NCBI GenBank assembly: GCA_965215475.1
Contig: OZ244061.1
Coordinates: 3,472,001-3,536,000 of the forward strand
Reading direction: 5' to 3'
DNA length: 64,000 nucleotides
Source: Bin80 sp965215475
GTDB taxonomy: Bacteria; Bacteroidota; Rhodothermia; Rhodothermales; Bin80
Part shown: positions 1 to 8,250 of the stretch, one piece after another
Layout of the letters: every line of letters begins with the position of its first letter
Numbering within the stretch: position 1 is the stretch's first letter
The notes under the pieces: generated by a model
Told to the model about the DNA's origin: nothing
What the model saw: only the letters and a program-made list of their open reading frames with translations
Databases searched by the model: none
Position numbers and translations under genes: made by a program

Positions 1-2
1 CC

Positions 3-722
3 GGTTTACAAACCAGAGAGGATCACGATACGTTTGCGTGGGGAGGGAGCTACAGAGAGAATATGAATATCAGAGATACTCTGTTCACTCATCTGAATGT
101 CTTGGCAGAATTCAATCCAATCATTCCAGAATCCTATATAGACAACAAAGTCTTATGCCTTGGGAATTTACCTCCTAAAATACAAAGTGATGTTTTAAGT
201 CAAGTCAGTGAAAAGGGGTTTGTGGCATGTGATACCATGAATTACTGGATTCTTAATATGTGGGAAGAATTGCATGATGTTCTTTCACAGATTGATTGCC
301 TTCTAATCAACGATGAGGAAGCTACCCAGATAACCGGTGAAATCAATCTCTACGCTGCCGGTCGCAAGGTATTGGAATTAGGTCCTAAAATATTAATCAT
401 TAAAAAAGGCGAGCATGGAGCAATTCTCTTCGTCGAAGAGCAAGTTTTTATTGTACCTAGTTTTCCCCTAGAAGAAGTTCGAGATCCGACAGGTGCGGGA
501 GATGCATTTTTAGGCGCATTTGGAGGTAGTCTAGCAAATGAGTCATTTATCGGGATAGAAGCACTCAAGCGAGCGGTTGTATATGGTTCCACTGTGGCTT
601 CGTTTAGTGTAGAAAATATGGGGCCATATGAATTGGCAAAACTGAAAATTTCTGACATTGAAGAACGATCTAAATTGTTTCGGGGAATTACAGAATGGCC
701 AACTTTGCACAGGCATGTTTAA
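3..722 (+). CDS. PfkB-family carbohydrate kinase, 5' end outside window
   Basis: This is the C-terminal three quarters of a ribokinase/PfkB-type sugar kinase, which would phosphorylate a sugar or nucleoside with ATP in the cytoplasm. The frame is open to the left edge, and codons before the first ATG (63) read GGSYRENMNIRDTL, as expected for an internal PfkB segment, so the gene starts outside the window. The diagnostic PfkB signature DPTGAGDAFLGAF lies about 140-155 residues after that ATG and carries the catalytic Asp of the GAGD anion hole. Upstream, the NDEEA motif and the segment ending in IIKKGEHGA are also typical. The substrate cannot be assigned. The next gene, folB, follows after a 260-base gap with no convincing gene. 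Confidence 0.88.
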   Translation, partial: GLQTREDHDTFAWGGSYRENMNIRDTLFTHLNVLAEFNPIIPESYIDNKVLCLGNLPPKIQSDVLSQVSEKGFVACDTMNYWILNMWEELHDVLSQIDCLLINDEEATQITGEINLYAAGRKVLELGPKILIIKKGEHGAILFVEEQVFIVPSFPLEEVRDPTGAGDAFLGAFGGSLANESFIGIEALKRAVVYGSTVASFSVENMGPYELAKLKISDIEERSKLFRGITEWPTLHRHV

Positions 723-982
723 TGTTTCGAGCTGGTATGCTCTGATTATTTAGGATATAGACGAAAGTGGGGAATTCATTCTCAGGTAGCCTCGGATTAT
801 CAATGCTCAAAGGCAGAGAATCAGATCGTGAATTGATGATATGTCATGTTTTCGAAACTGGAAATCGAATTCATGAATTTTGGAATAATGTGCAGAACCT
901 ATTCTGGAATGGAGAGAATAGCAGATGGAGCATATTCGACACTGATCTGAAAGAATGACTGGATCATCTGAGATGAGGATGG

Positions 983-1351
983 ATGCATAAAATTAGGCTT
1001 GTCAATGCAACTTTCTTTGCTCATCACGGGGTAACTCCCGAAGAGCGTCAGACGGGGGGGAAGTATGAGGTTGACGTTGAAGTGAAATTTGATTTTGAAG
1101 TAGCTGCCCAAAAAGATGATCTTGATGAGACGGTTTGCTATGAAATGATCTATCGCATTGCAGAACGTATCATTCAAGAGGAAAGGTATAAGTTGATAGA
1201 ACGGATTGCTTTGTACATCGGTAACGAAGTTGCCGAACTCTCTACACAAATCGAGTACGTTGACGTTTATGTACGTAAACGGAATCCTCCAATAGGGGGA
1301 GTGGTTGACTATACCGAGGTGGTGTACAGAACTGAGGCAGTTAAAACATGA
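983..1351 (+). CDS. folB: dihydroneopterin aldolase
   Basis: FolB cleaves 7,8-dihydroneopterin to 6-hydroxymethyl-dihydropterin in folate synthesis, in the cytoplasm. At 122 residues it has the normal length of the family. The N-terminal FFAHHGVTPEER matches the family HG-x-x-P-E-E motif with the substrate-binding Glu at residue 20 or 21, and VRKRNPP near residue 98-104 supplies the catalytic Lys. The ATG at 983 is preceded by a GAGGAT purine stretch. The 3' end overlaps the convergent maf gene by 11 bases, so no terminator separates them. No other folate gene is nearby. Confidence 0.93.
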   Translation: MHKIRLVNATFFAHHGVTPEERQTGGKYEVDVEVKFDFEVAAQKDDLDETVCYEMIYRIAERIIQEERYKLIERIALYIGNEVAELSTQIEYVDVYVRKRNPPIGGVVDYTEVVYRTEAVKT

Positions 1352-1934
1352 CCAGATCGCTGAAATGATTCTTGAGCAATGTGTACAATCGTCGAAGCGG
1401 CAGACCGACTACGTTATAATAGTCTCCATCAATTCGATCAATAAATAAAGCCCCCAAATCATCTTGAATTCCGTAAGCTCCGGCTTTATCAAGAGGAGAA
1501 CCAGTTTTTACATAATTGGAAATTTCTGTTTCAGACAGTTGTCCAAAGGTAACCATGGTAGATTCCACTTCAGACATGACTCGATCAGATTCCCTGTGAA
1601 CTAATGCGATTCCAGTACACACTATGTGTGTGGAGCCATTTAATTGACGAAGCATGTCAGCGGCTTCGGAAGTATCTTGAGGTTTTCCAAAGATCCGTCC
1701 ACGTGAAACTACAAGGGTATCAGCCCCTAAAATCAATGCATTGGATTTTCTTGACGCGACTGAAGATGCTTTTTTGACTGCCAAATGTTCGACCAATTCC
1801 TCAGGCTTAAGATTCTCTGTAATGGTTTCGTCCACATCGGGGGAGATCGGAATAAAGGATATTCCAATCTGCCGAAGAAGCTTTCGTCTCCGTGGAGATT
1901 GGGAAGCTAAGATGAAGTCAGTATGAATCTGCAT
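1341..1934 (-). CDS. maf: Maf-family nucleotide pyrophosphatase
   Basis: Maf proteins are nucleoside triphosphate pyrophosphatases that remove non-canonical or UTP/dTTP nucleotides. The 197-residue protein starts MQIHTDFILASQSPRRRKLL, containing the family hallmark ASxSPRR, followed by the PDVDET motif and GADTLVV, which include the metal- and base-contacting residues. The C-terminal part has the expected GSPLDKAGAYGIQ segment. The subfamily (dTTP/UTP type or 7-methyl-GTP type) is not decided here. It is convergent with folB (11-base overlap) and divergent from the ParA gene, with 61 bases between the two starts that must hold both promoters. Confidence 0.92.
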   Translation of the reverse strand: MQIHTDFILASQSPRRRKLLRQIGISFIPISPDVDETITENLKPEELVEHLAVKKASSVASRKSNALILGADTLVVSRGRIFGKPQDTSEAADMLRQLNGSTHIVCTGIALVHRESDRVMSEVESTMVTFGQLSETEISNYVKTGSPLDKAGAYGIQDDLGALFIDRIDGDYYNVVGLPLRRLYTLLKNHFSDLVMF

Positions 1935-1995
1935 GAAATGGACTTAAATCGCAGGCTAGAACTTTTTTGCTTGCGTAAAATCAAAGGATAATATA

Positions 1996-2781
1996 ATGTC
2001 GATCATTACGGTTTGTAATCACAAAGGCGGAACGGGAAAAACTACAACATCGATACATATTGCTGCTGCGTTGCACTTGATGGGATACAAGACCATGATA
2101 ATTGACCTTGATCCACAGTCATTTTTGACACGCATGATGGATATATGGCCATCCGATACGGACAGTACAGTCCTGGATTTATTTCAATCCGATAGTCGTC
2201 TATCTGATGTGAAAGTATTGAATCTACCTTCATTTGATTTACTTCCTTGTGCGGGCGGCCTGAATCATTTTTCAAGCAAACTAACGAGTGCCTCGGATAT
2301 GTTCTGGGTCCGGGAGTCACTCCAAGATCAGAGAATTTATGATACGATCATTATAGATACCGCGGCTGCAGTTTCGGTATACGCACTAAATGCTATGATT
2401 GCTGCGAATATATTGATAGTTCCCGTAGTTCCCGAAGTACAATCTGTATATGGTGCAGAGCAGACTTGGAATACTGCGAAAGAGGTTCGAAAAAAATGGA
2501 ACCCTGGTTTGAATACAGCAATGTTTCTTCTTACAAATGTGGATCGGCGAAAGAAAGCGCATCATCAGTATAGTAAGTACATGCGTAAGACATACCAAAA
2601 TCAAGTAATGGATACGGTGATTCGTACATGTGCTTCGCTTGCTAGGGAGTGTAAGAATGGTGCCACTGTATTTGAGAGGGATATAGAATCTCGTGGAGCT
2701 AAAGATCACGCGGCGGTTGTAGATGAATTAGTTCGATATGTGCTCCCCCCTCCCACAAAACTAGACGCTGAGATTGGATAA
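1996..2781 (+). CDS. ParA/Soj-family ATPase
   Basis: This is a 261-residue P-loop ATPase of the ParA/MinD superfamily. The deviant Walker A motif KGGTGKTT occupies residues 10-17 with the signature Lys at residue 10, and MIIDLDPQS near residues 34-42 gives switch I/Walker A-prime. A second conserved stretch, YDTIIIDTAA, gives Walker B. Such proteins position chromosomes, plasmids or protein cargo. No parB or centromere-like repeat is visible nearby, so it is an orphan here and its cargo is unknown. The stop codon overlaps the next start by one base (TAATG), indicating translational coupling with the penicillin-acylase-like gene. Confidence 0.9.
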   Translation: MSIITVCNHKGGTGKTTTSIHIAAALHLMGYKTMIIDLDPQSFLTRMMDIWPSDTDSTVLDLFQSDSRLSDVKVLNLPSFDLLPCAGGLNHFSSKLTSASDMFWVRESLQDQRIYDTIIIDTAAAVSVYALNAMIAANILIVPVVPEVQSVYGAEQTWNTAKEVRKKWNPGLNTAMFLLTNVDRRKKAHHQYSKYMRKTYQNQVMDTVIRTCASLARECKNGATVFERDIESRGAKDHAAVVDELVRYVLPPPTKLDAEIG

Positions 2782-5192
2782 TGCTGAGGTTTACGTTCCA
2801 CCTAATCGTGACTGTGGGCTTGATTTTGGTGTTACATTATGGTCCAGGCGGGATCGCGCCGCTGGGGAACCTGATCGACCCTGCTCGTGGTTTCTACCAT
2901 AATGCACGTATAGCTGAACACGATTCAAGGGAAGTAAGAAATCTATCTGCTCTGGGCGAAAGTGTGATCATTGAGCGTGATGAGCGAGCTGTTCCCCATA
3001 TTTTTGCCACTAATGATAGGGATGCTATCGTTGCACTCGGATATATTACGGCACAGGATCGATTGTTTCAGATGGATTTTATAAGCCGTGTTGCCGCCGG
3101 GCGGATGTCAGAAGTTTTCGGTCCAAGTTCAATCGAAACAGATAGATATTTAAGGGCAACGGGCATGAACTGGGCTGCGAAGCAAATGGTACAGACGCAT
3201 GCTCAGGAGCAAAGTCTCGACTATGATTTGATGTTATGGTTTTCTGAAGGTGTCAATGCATACATCAATAGTCTTTCCTATTCCGAGTTGCCATTTGAAT
3301 TCAAATTATTTGGATCTGTCCCAGAGGAACGAACGCCATTACATACAATTCTCCTATTACAGTACTTCAATTTTGACCTGTCATTTGGATCAGATGAAAT
3401 GGCTTATGGACTGGCACAGGCCCGTTTGACTCCTGAAGATTATGCCGAGTTGTACCCGCGCCACGCTACCCGCTACAAGCCCATCATTCCTCCAGAGTTG
3501 ATGACTTCAAAGGGATCTTCCTCTGAGATGAAGTCTCCATCAATGGCCTCATTAGAGGCGTTAGAATTATTGAATCGAATGCAGAGTACACTAAGGGATC
3601 ATGGACTTGAGGGATATCAACCTTCCAAGGGATCAAACAACTGGGCAGTAACAGGGGAGCAATCTGCTACGGGTTCGCCGATTCTGGCGGGTGATATGCA
3701 TCTATCACTATCGCTACCATCGATCTGGTATGAGGCGCATATAGCCACACCTTCCATGAATACGTATGGCGTACTTTCCCCAGGTGTGCCAGTGCTTGTC
3801 GAAGCGTTTAACGATCATGTCTCCTGGGCTTACACGAATTCAGGCCTAGATGGAATTGATCATTATATACTTCGGTTAAGCGAAGATGGAAGGAGTTATG
3901 AATTTGATGGAGAATGGATACCTCTGCAAATGTTGCCGGATACAATCCATGTGAAAGGGGAACAGGCGATAATTGATACTCTGGCCCTATCCCATTTGGG
4001 TCCAGTCGTGATGGATTCAAGTACTGCGGTTGCAATCAAATGGGTGGCACATGAAAACAATCACATGGTGACCGCTCTTTGGGATATGAATCGTGCAAAA
4101 GATGCAATTCAACTAGATAGTGCATTACATAATTGGCATTCCCCAGCCATGAACATACTTTATGCAGACACCAAGGGGACGATTGGAATCCGGGTCGCTG
4201 GTATTGCACCGATTCGCGGCTCCGGTCACGGGGTTGGATTTCTGGATGGAAGTACCAGTACCACAGAATGGATTGGGAACATCCCCTTTGAGGAGATGCC
4301 TGGTGCCGTGAACCCTCCTCACGGATATCTCACCTCTACCAATCAGCAGCCGACAACCGCAGATTATCCTTATTATTTGAAGCATAATTGGAGTGCAGCC
4401 TACCGTTCTTTGCGCATTGACACACTGCTTTCAGGCAAGAATCAGCATAGCGTTGAAGACATAAGACATTATCAAGCAGATTTTTATGTAGGACAATATG
4501 ATGCATTTGTGCCGCTACTTGCTTCCGTGCGTTCACTCTCGTCTGAGGCTGAAGCCGTCCGTAGTGCACTGATTGAATGGAATGGATTTGCTGAGGGTGA
4601 AACAATCGGGCCGCTCGCCCTACATGAATATTTGATTGCTCTGAAACGTCTCACATGGGACGAACCTGTATTTGTGGATCTTCCAGTGCCAACCGAGACC
4701 GTTCTTCACACGCTACTGAATCGTGGTTCCAAGTGGCTTGATATTCAGGGAACTCCAGCGATTGAGGATGCAGAAGCGCTCATGGCTGCAGCCTTGGAAG
4801 AGGCGTCAAGCACATTGCTGAGCCAGTATGGAAATGACTGGAGATGGACTTCACATCACCATGTGATTTTTCGACATCTGACCCAAACTCCGGCATTAGA
4901 TGTCTTATGGCGTGGACCGTACGTTTATCCAGGTTATGACGAAACCCTGGGTCCAGGAGATGGACTGGACGTCACTCATAGTGCAAGTTGGCGTGTGGTT
5001 GTAGATTTTAGTTCTAGTTTACCAGAGGGAACTGGAATTTACCCTGGGGGGCAGAGTGGTAATCCACTCAGCGAGTATTATGATCTACACCTACAGGATT
5101 ATGTGAATTATGATCACTATCAACTACATAAGCCCCGAAAACCCGGTGAGTTGGAGTCCGTTTCATCTTTTCTTACATTAGAAGCGTATTGA
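2781..5192 (+). CDS. penicillin acylase family protein (Ntn hydrolase)
   Basis: This 803-residue protein is a penicillin/acyl-homoserine-lactone acylase family member, a periplasmic N-terminal-nucleophile hydrolase that cleaves amide bonds. It has an N-terminal hydrophobic segment (residues about 5-20), an alpha-subunit region with ALGYITAQDRLFQMD near residues 85-100, a linker, and the beta-subunit start at KGSNNWAV, where Ser285 should become the nucleophile after autocleavage. Length and domain order match the family. The natural substrate (beta-lactam, AHL or other N-acyl compound) cannot be read from sequence. It is coupled to the upstream ParA gene by a one-base overlap, although the two functions are not obviously related. 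Confidence 0.92.
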   Translation: MLRFTFHLIVTVGLILVLHYGPGGIAPLGNLIDPARGFYHNARIAEHDSREVRNLSALGESVIIERDERAVPHIFATNDRDAIVALGYITAQDRLFQMDFISRVAAGRMSEVFGPSSIETDRYLRATGMNWAAKQMVQTHAQEQSLDYDLMLWFSEGVNAYINSLSYSELPFEFKLFGSVPEERTPLHTILLLQYFNFDLSFGSDEMAYGLAQARLTPEDYAELYPRHATRYKPIIPPELMTSKGSSSEMKSPSMASLEALELLNRMQSTLRDHGLEGYQPSKGSNNWAVTGEQSATGSPILAGDMHLSLSLPSIWYEAHIATPSMNTYGVLSPGVPVLVEAFNDHVSWAYTNSGLDGIDHYILRLSEDGRSYEFDGEWIPLQMLPDTIHVKGEQAIIDTLALSHLGPVVMDSSTAVAIKWVAHENNHMVTALWDMNRAKDAIQLDSALHNWHSPAMNILYADTKGTIGIRVAGIAPIRGSGHGVGFLDGSTSTTEWIGNIPFEEMPGAVNPPHGYLTSTNQQPTTADYPYYLKHNWSAAYRSLRIDTLLSGKNQHSVEDIRHYQADFYVGQYDAFVPLLASVRSLSSEAEAVRSALIEWNGFAEGETIGPLALHEYLIALKRLTWDEPVFVDLPVPTETVLHTLLNRGSKWLDIQGTPAIEDAEALMAAALEEASSTLLSQYGNDWRWTSHHHVIFRHLTQTPALDVLWRGPYVYPGYDETLGPGDGLDVTHSASWRVVVDFSSSLPEGTGIYPGGQSGNPLSEYYDLHLQDYVNYDHYQLHKPRKPGELESVSSFLTLEAY

Positions 5193-5234
5193 ATCCGCTG
5201 CCTAGAATGATTGAACATAAATGCATCATGGGAA

Positions 5235-6485
5235 TCAGTCGTGTTCCCATAGCATACGAATTGGGATTACATACATCCCATCCCCGAAACTCCCGCACAT
5301 TTCCCCATCGTACAGCACTGCTCCAAACGTGAATTTATCAGGATAAGCCGCCTTGATTTTATGTAACCCCCGGAAGTCGGATTTAGAAATACTGGCCGCG
5401 GCTTTGACTTCAATCCCCGCGATCTCAAAGGCGCCGCGTTCGATAACCATATCTACCTCAACCCCATCTCGGTCACGAAAATGGTGGAATATGTAACGCT
5501 CATGTGATGAACTGGCCTGCCGTTTCAATTCCTGAAAGACAAATGTTTCAACGAGTTGCCCAAGCAGTCCGCGGTTTTTTAGTAAAGCATTAGCATCGAC
5601 TCCGAGTAAGGCGCATGCCAGTCCGGTGTCACCAAAGTGGATTTTGGGAGTTTTGATCAGCCTTTTCATTCGATTTCCGTGCCATGGTGGAAGGCGTTCG
5701 ATCAGGAATTGATGCTCCAATAATATTGCATAATCGCGAACTGTGTTGTAATTCATCTGCAATTTTGATGCCAATGTTGACAGATTGAAGAGTTGCCCTG
5801 ACAAATTTGCGGCGTATTTCAGCAAATTTGGTATTGCTTCAAGGGAGCGAATTTTAGATAGATCAAGTACATCTTTTTGGATGATATTATGAATATAATT
5901 CTGGAACCAAACAGTACGTCTACGGCGAACTGGACGGTTAAGAGCTTCAGGATAGCCCCCGGAAACGATCCGGTCAGCAAGATTTTTTGCCAGTCGATTT
6001 TTTTGGCGCATTTGAAAATCACCAGCAAAAAGCCGGTCCAGGAAAGGGGGAGATTGGGTCTGTTCAATTTCTTGCTGTGACAAGGGATGAAGGCGGAGAA
6101 CTTCCATCCGGCCGACAAGGGCATCGGCTAGTTCTGGCACAAGGAGTAAACTCGTTGAACCTGTCAAGATGAATCGACCCGGTTTTCTGTTACGGTCCAC
6201 CGAAAGCTTTAGAGCACGGCACAATTCGGGTACACGCTGAATTTCATCGAGTATGACTTGGTCTGGACAATCACTAATGAACCCCATCGGGTCGTTCTGG
6301 GCAAATATTCGGGTTTCCGCATCGTCGAAGGTGTAATAGGAATAATCGAGTGATTCTCCCATATTTTTTACAAAGGTTGTTTTCCCGGATTGACGTGGTC
6401 CATGGATCAGTGTTACGGGTGTATCCCGAATGGATTCAATGAGCAAGAATCGTAATTGCCTGGGGATAAACTTCTGTTTGGACAT
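5235..6485 (-). CDS. AAA ATPase with DUF4143 domain
   Basis: The 416-residue protein has an N-terminal AAA_14-type P-loop with GPRQSGKTT at residues 29-37, a Walker B-like VILDEIQR around residue 76, and a conserved GRMEVLRLHPLS loop. The C-terminal half contains the winged-helix-like SKLQMNYNTVRDY segment and ends in a PD-(D/E)XK-like DUF4143 region with GVEVDMVIE and GIEVKAA. Such proteins are widespread and of unknown function, often in accessory or stress-related regions. It is a stand-alone minus-strand gene, convergent with the acylase gene. Two copies of an 18-bp repeat lie directly in front of its start codon and may regulate it. Confidence 0.9.
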   Translation of the reverse strand: MSKQKFIPRQLRFLLIESIRDTPVTLIHGPRQSGKTTFVKNMGESLDYSYYTFDDAETRIFAQNDPMGFISDCPDQVILDEIQRVPELCRALKLSVDRNRKPGRFILTGSTSLLLVPELADALVGRMEVLRLHPLSQQEIEQTQSPPFLDRLFAGDFQMRQKNRLAKNLADRIVSGGYPEALNRPVRRRRTVWFQNYIHNIIQKDVLDLSKIRSLEAIPNLLKYAANLSGQLFNLSTLASKLQMNYNTVRDYAILLEHQFLIERLPPWHGNRMKRLIKTPKIHFGDTGLACALLGVDANALLKNRGLLGQLVETFVFQELKRQASSSHERYIFHHFRDRDGVEVDMVIERGAFEIAGIEVKAAASISKSDFRGLHKIKAAYPDKFTFGAVLYDGEMCGSFGDGMYVIPIRMLWEHD

Positions 6486-6487
6486 AC

Positions 6488-6528
6488 TTCGGCAGATTTT
6501 CAGTTAACATTTCGGCAGATTTTCAGTT
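6488..6528. repeat. two direct 18-bp repeats at the DUF4143 gene start
   Basis: The 18-bp sequence beginning TTCGGCAGATT occurs at 6488-6505 and again, identical, at 6511-6528, a 23-bp period. The inner copy starts three bases from the start codon of the minus-strand ATPase gene, so the pair covers its leader or promoter. A repressor binding on one face of the helix, or a duplicated leader, are both possible. No function is shown. Confidence 0.7.
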
Positions 6529-6672
6529 TCAACATACTAGAACTATTCGAAATGCCTTTTGCAAATCATCAAAAATAGATTTTGAGTATGTAGATTCGTT
6601 TCATGAATTCTATGAAGAAACCCCACATACACCTGAAGAGATTCAATGTGTGTAAGGGACAATCATTGAAGG

Positions 6673-6698
6673 TTTAACCGAATATTTATTCGGTTGAA
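6673..6698. other. hairpin, possible terminator
   Basis: An inverted repeat (AACCGAAT, 4-base loop, ATTCGGTT, extended by three further pairs of which one is G-T) is followed on the plus strand by TTTCTCTCGATTT. It could terminate transcription entering the TnpB element, but no plus-strand gene lies immediately upstream. Confidence 0.35.
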
Positions 6699-6800
6699 TT
6701 TCTCTCGATTTCCATTGGTCATTCACATATTGATCTAGTGCACATCTTTGCTGAATCCAGCGATTTTAGTATCTTCTTGGATGCTCTGGAAGATATTTTT

Positions 6801-6824
6801 GGGAATTATATACGTGAGTACCCA
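6801..6824. repeat. left arm of 24-bp perfect inverted repeat
   Basis: It begins GGGAATTATATACG and is the exact reverse complement of 8180-8203. The match stops at once on both sides. The arm lies in a coding-like stretch (about 6720-6850, reading FGNYIREYPK across the arm), so it may derive from an interrupted neighbouring gene. Confidence 0.85.
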
Positions 6825-6862
6825 AAGAATGAAACCATTCTGCTTTGGAGAGATAACAGACA

Positions 6863-6893
6863 CAATAGGATAGATATACAGTCTATCCTATTG
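6863..6893. repeat. 12-bp stem hairpin upstream of tnpB
   Basis: The arms at 6863-6874 (CAATAGGATAGA) and 6882-6893 are perfectly complementary with a 7-base loop. The hairpin sits 29 bases before the tnpB ATG. In IS200/IS605 elements such stems serve as the left-end recognition site and can also block incoming transcription or translation; that role is inferred here. Confidence 0.6.
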
Positions 6894-6922
6894 CTTACCA
6901 TAATATCAATCAGACTGATACC

Positions 6923-7693
6923 ATGCCTGTTCAGGCTTCAAACAAGAACGAGAAAAGTAGTTCCTACCGGGGCGTGGAGTATCGTCTATGTCCGGGGACG
7001 CAAGGGAAAGCAAAGAAACTCGCCGGGTTAGCGGGGGCGTGTCGGTTTGCGTGGAATGCCATTCTTGCCGAATGTCAGGAAGAATACGACGCAGTTCGAG
7101 ATACAGACCAGCCAAAGCCTTCGCTCTCGTTTTTCTCGCTGGGAAAGCGGTTTACCAAATTACGTCAATCCACAGAATGGCTAGACCAGTATTCCTTTAC
7201 GGTTGTCCGGTATGCCTTGAAGTATCAGGCAGAGGCGTGGCAGGCTTTCTTCAAGGGGCAACGAGAACATCTCCGATTTCATTCAAGGAGCGCACACAAG
7301 GATTCCTTTACCGCGATTCAAGGAGCGTTCAAAATGGACGGCGAGAATGTATACATCCAAAAGATTGGTTGGATGAAGTTCCGGCGCAAAGGAGGCGATC
7401 CATACCCTGACGGGGAGCCAATTGAAGTCACCGTGAAGAAAGACGGACGGTACTGGAAGATGAGCGTAATGTACAAAGTCACGAATCTACCCGAGAAGGT
7501 GGACGATGGCAAAGAGATTGGCATTGACTTGAATACCTATAACCTCTCGTATTCTTCTACGGATGGGGAACAAGGCATGCTACCGATTTCAGATTTGACG
7601 GATAAGGAGATCAAGATCCGTAGGTATCAACGTAAGTTAGCCCGACAGCAATGGGGCGGTCCAAGAATACGCAGAAGAAGATTTCTAAATTGA
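6923..7693 (+). pseudogene. tnpB: TnpB RNA-guided nuclease, N-terminal part (frameshifted)
   Basis: These 256 codons encode the first part of an IS200/IS605 OrfB (TnpB) protein, the RuvC-like RNA-guided endonuclease ancestral to Cas12. Visible are the N-terminal YRLCPGTQGKAKKLAGLAG segment and the wedge/REC region. The first RuvC aspartate is in EIGIDLNTYN near residue 195. True TnpB reading runs to about QQWG (near 7652) and then must shift by one base into the next frame, where RSKNTQKK continues the family sequence. Restoring one G in the GGGG run at about 7653-7656 joins the two frames. This could be decay, programmed slippage or a sequencing error. Confidence 0.85.
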
Positions 7694-8175
7694 AGCGTCA
7701 GCAGCGCAACGCGAGGAAGAATGCGGCACATCAACATAGCCGTAGGTTGTCCAATAAGGCGTATACGTTGAAGCGTGAAGACTTGAAGATCAAGAACATG
7801 TCCAAGTCTGCCAAGGGCACGGTGGAGAGCCCTTGGACCAATGTGAAGGCAAAAGCAGGGTTAAACCGCGTCATTCTCAACTCTGGATGGAGCAGGTTCA
7901 ATACCTATTGCGATTACAAGTTTGGCAGGGTTGTCACGGTGGATCCAAAGTACACCAGTCAACGCTGTAATCAGTGTGGACATACAGATAAAAACAATCG
8001 CAAGACGCAAAGCAAGTTTAAGTGTGTGGCATGTGGCCATGCGGATCACGCAGATATCAACGCATCTGCGAATGTGTTACAGGCCTCCGGGATTGGGGCA
8101 TCTGCACGTGGAGGAGCGTTCTCGTTAGAGACTCCTATGAGCCGTGAAATGGATACGCAACAGGTAGCCGTCTAA
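7651..8175 (+). pseudogene. tnpB: TnpB RNA-guided nuclease, C-terminal part (frameshifted)
   Basis: This is the rest of the same TnpB in the adjacent frame; the joined protein would be about 417 residues, normal for the family. It carries the second RuvC catalytic residue in KREDLKIKNM, the zinc ribbon CNQCG...CVACG, and the third RuvC acidic residue in HADINASAN. All three catalytic positions and the four Cys are therefore preserved although they are split over two frames, which suggests the frameshift is recent, programmed or artefactual. The ATG at 7651 is probably not a real start. A 24-bp inverted repeat arm begins four bases after the stop codon. Confidence 0.85.
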
Positions 8176-8179
8176 TTGA

Positions 8180-8203
8180 TGGGTACTCACGTATATAATT
8201 CCC
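8180..8203. repeat. right arm of 24-bp perfect inverted repeat
   Basis: This is the exact reverse complement of 6801-6824. It begins four bases after the tnpB stop codon and ends 47 bases before the NSS transporter start. It may form part of the right end or of the guide RNA region of the element. Confidence 0.85.
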
Positions 8204-8250
8204 ATGTTTTTAGCTACATTACCGAACGAATCCATTGATTAATATAGATT

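Larger units (their letters stand above)
6801..8203 (+). mobile_element. solitary TnpB (IS200/IS605-type) element bounded by inverted repeats
   Basis: The segment holds one tnpB gene split by a frameshift and no tnpA, the layout of IS1341-type tnpB-only units, which depend on a Y1 transposase supplied elsewhere. I bounded it by a perfect 24-bp inverted repeat at 6801-6824 and 8180-8203. That is an unusual boundary, because IS200/IS605 ends normally carry subterminal hairpins instead of terminal inverted repeats, so the true ends may differ. A perfect 12-bp stem with a 7-base loop at 6863-6893 resembles a left-end hairpin. A guide (omega/re) RNA would be expected across the 3' end of tnpB into the right flank. 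Confidence 0.6.

Noticed and set aside
767..958. 63-codon open frame between the sugar kinase and folB
   Set aside because: No recognisable motif, no clear start context, and amino-acid content like random frame; likely intergenic.
6738..7031. 97-codon frame before tnpB with a protein-like first part (HIFAESSDFSIFLDALED)
   Set aside because: It overlaps tnpB, has only a GTG start and turns into random sequence after about 6870. It may be a remnant of an interrupted gene but is not supported as a gene.
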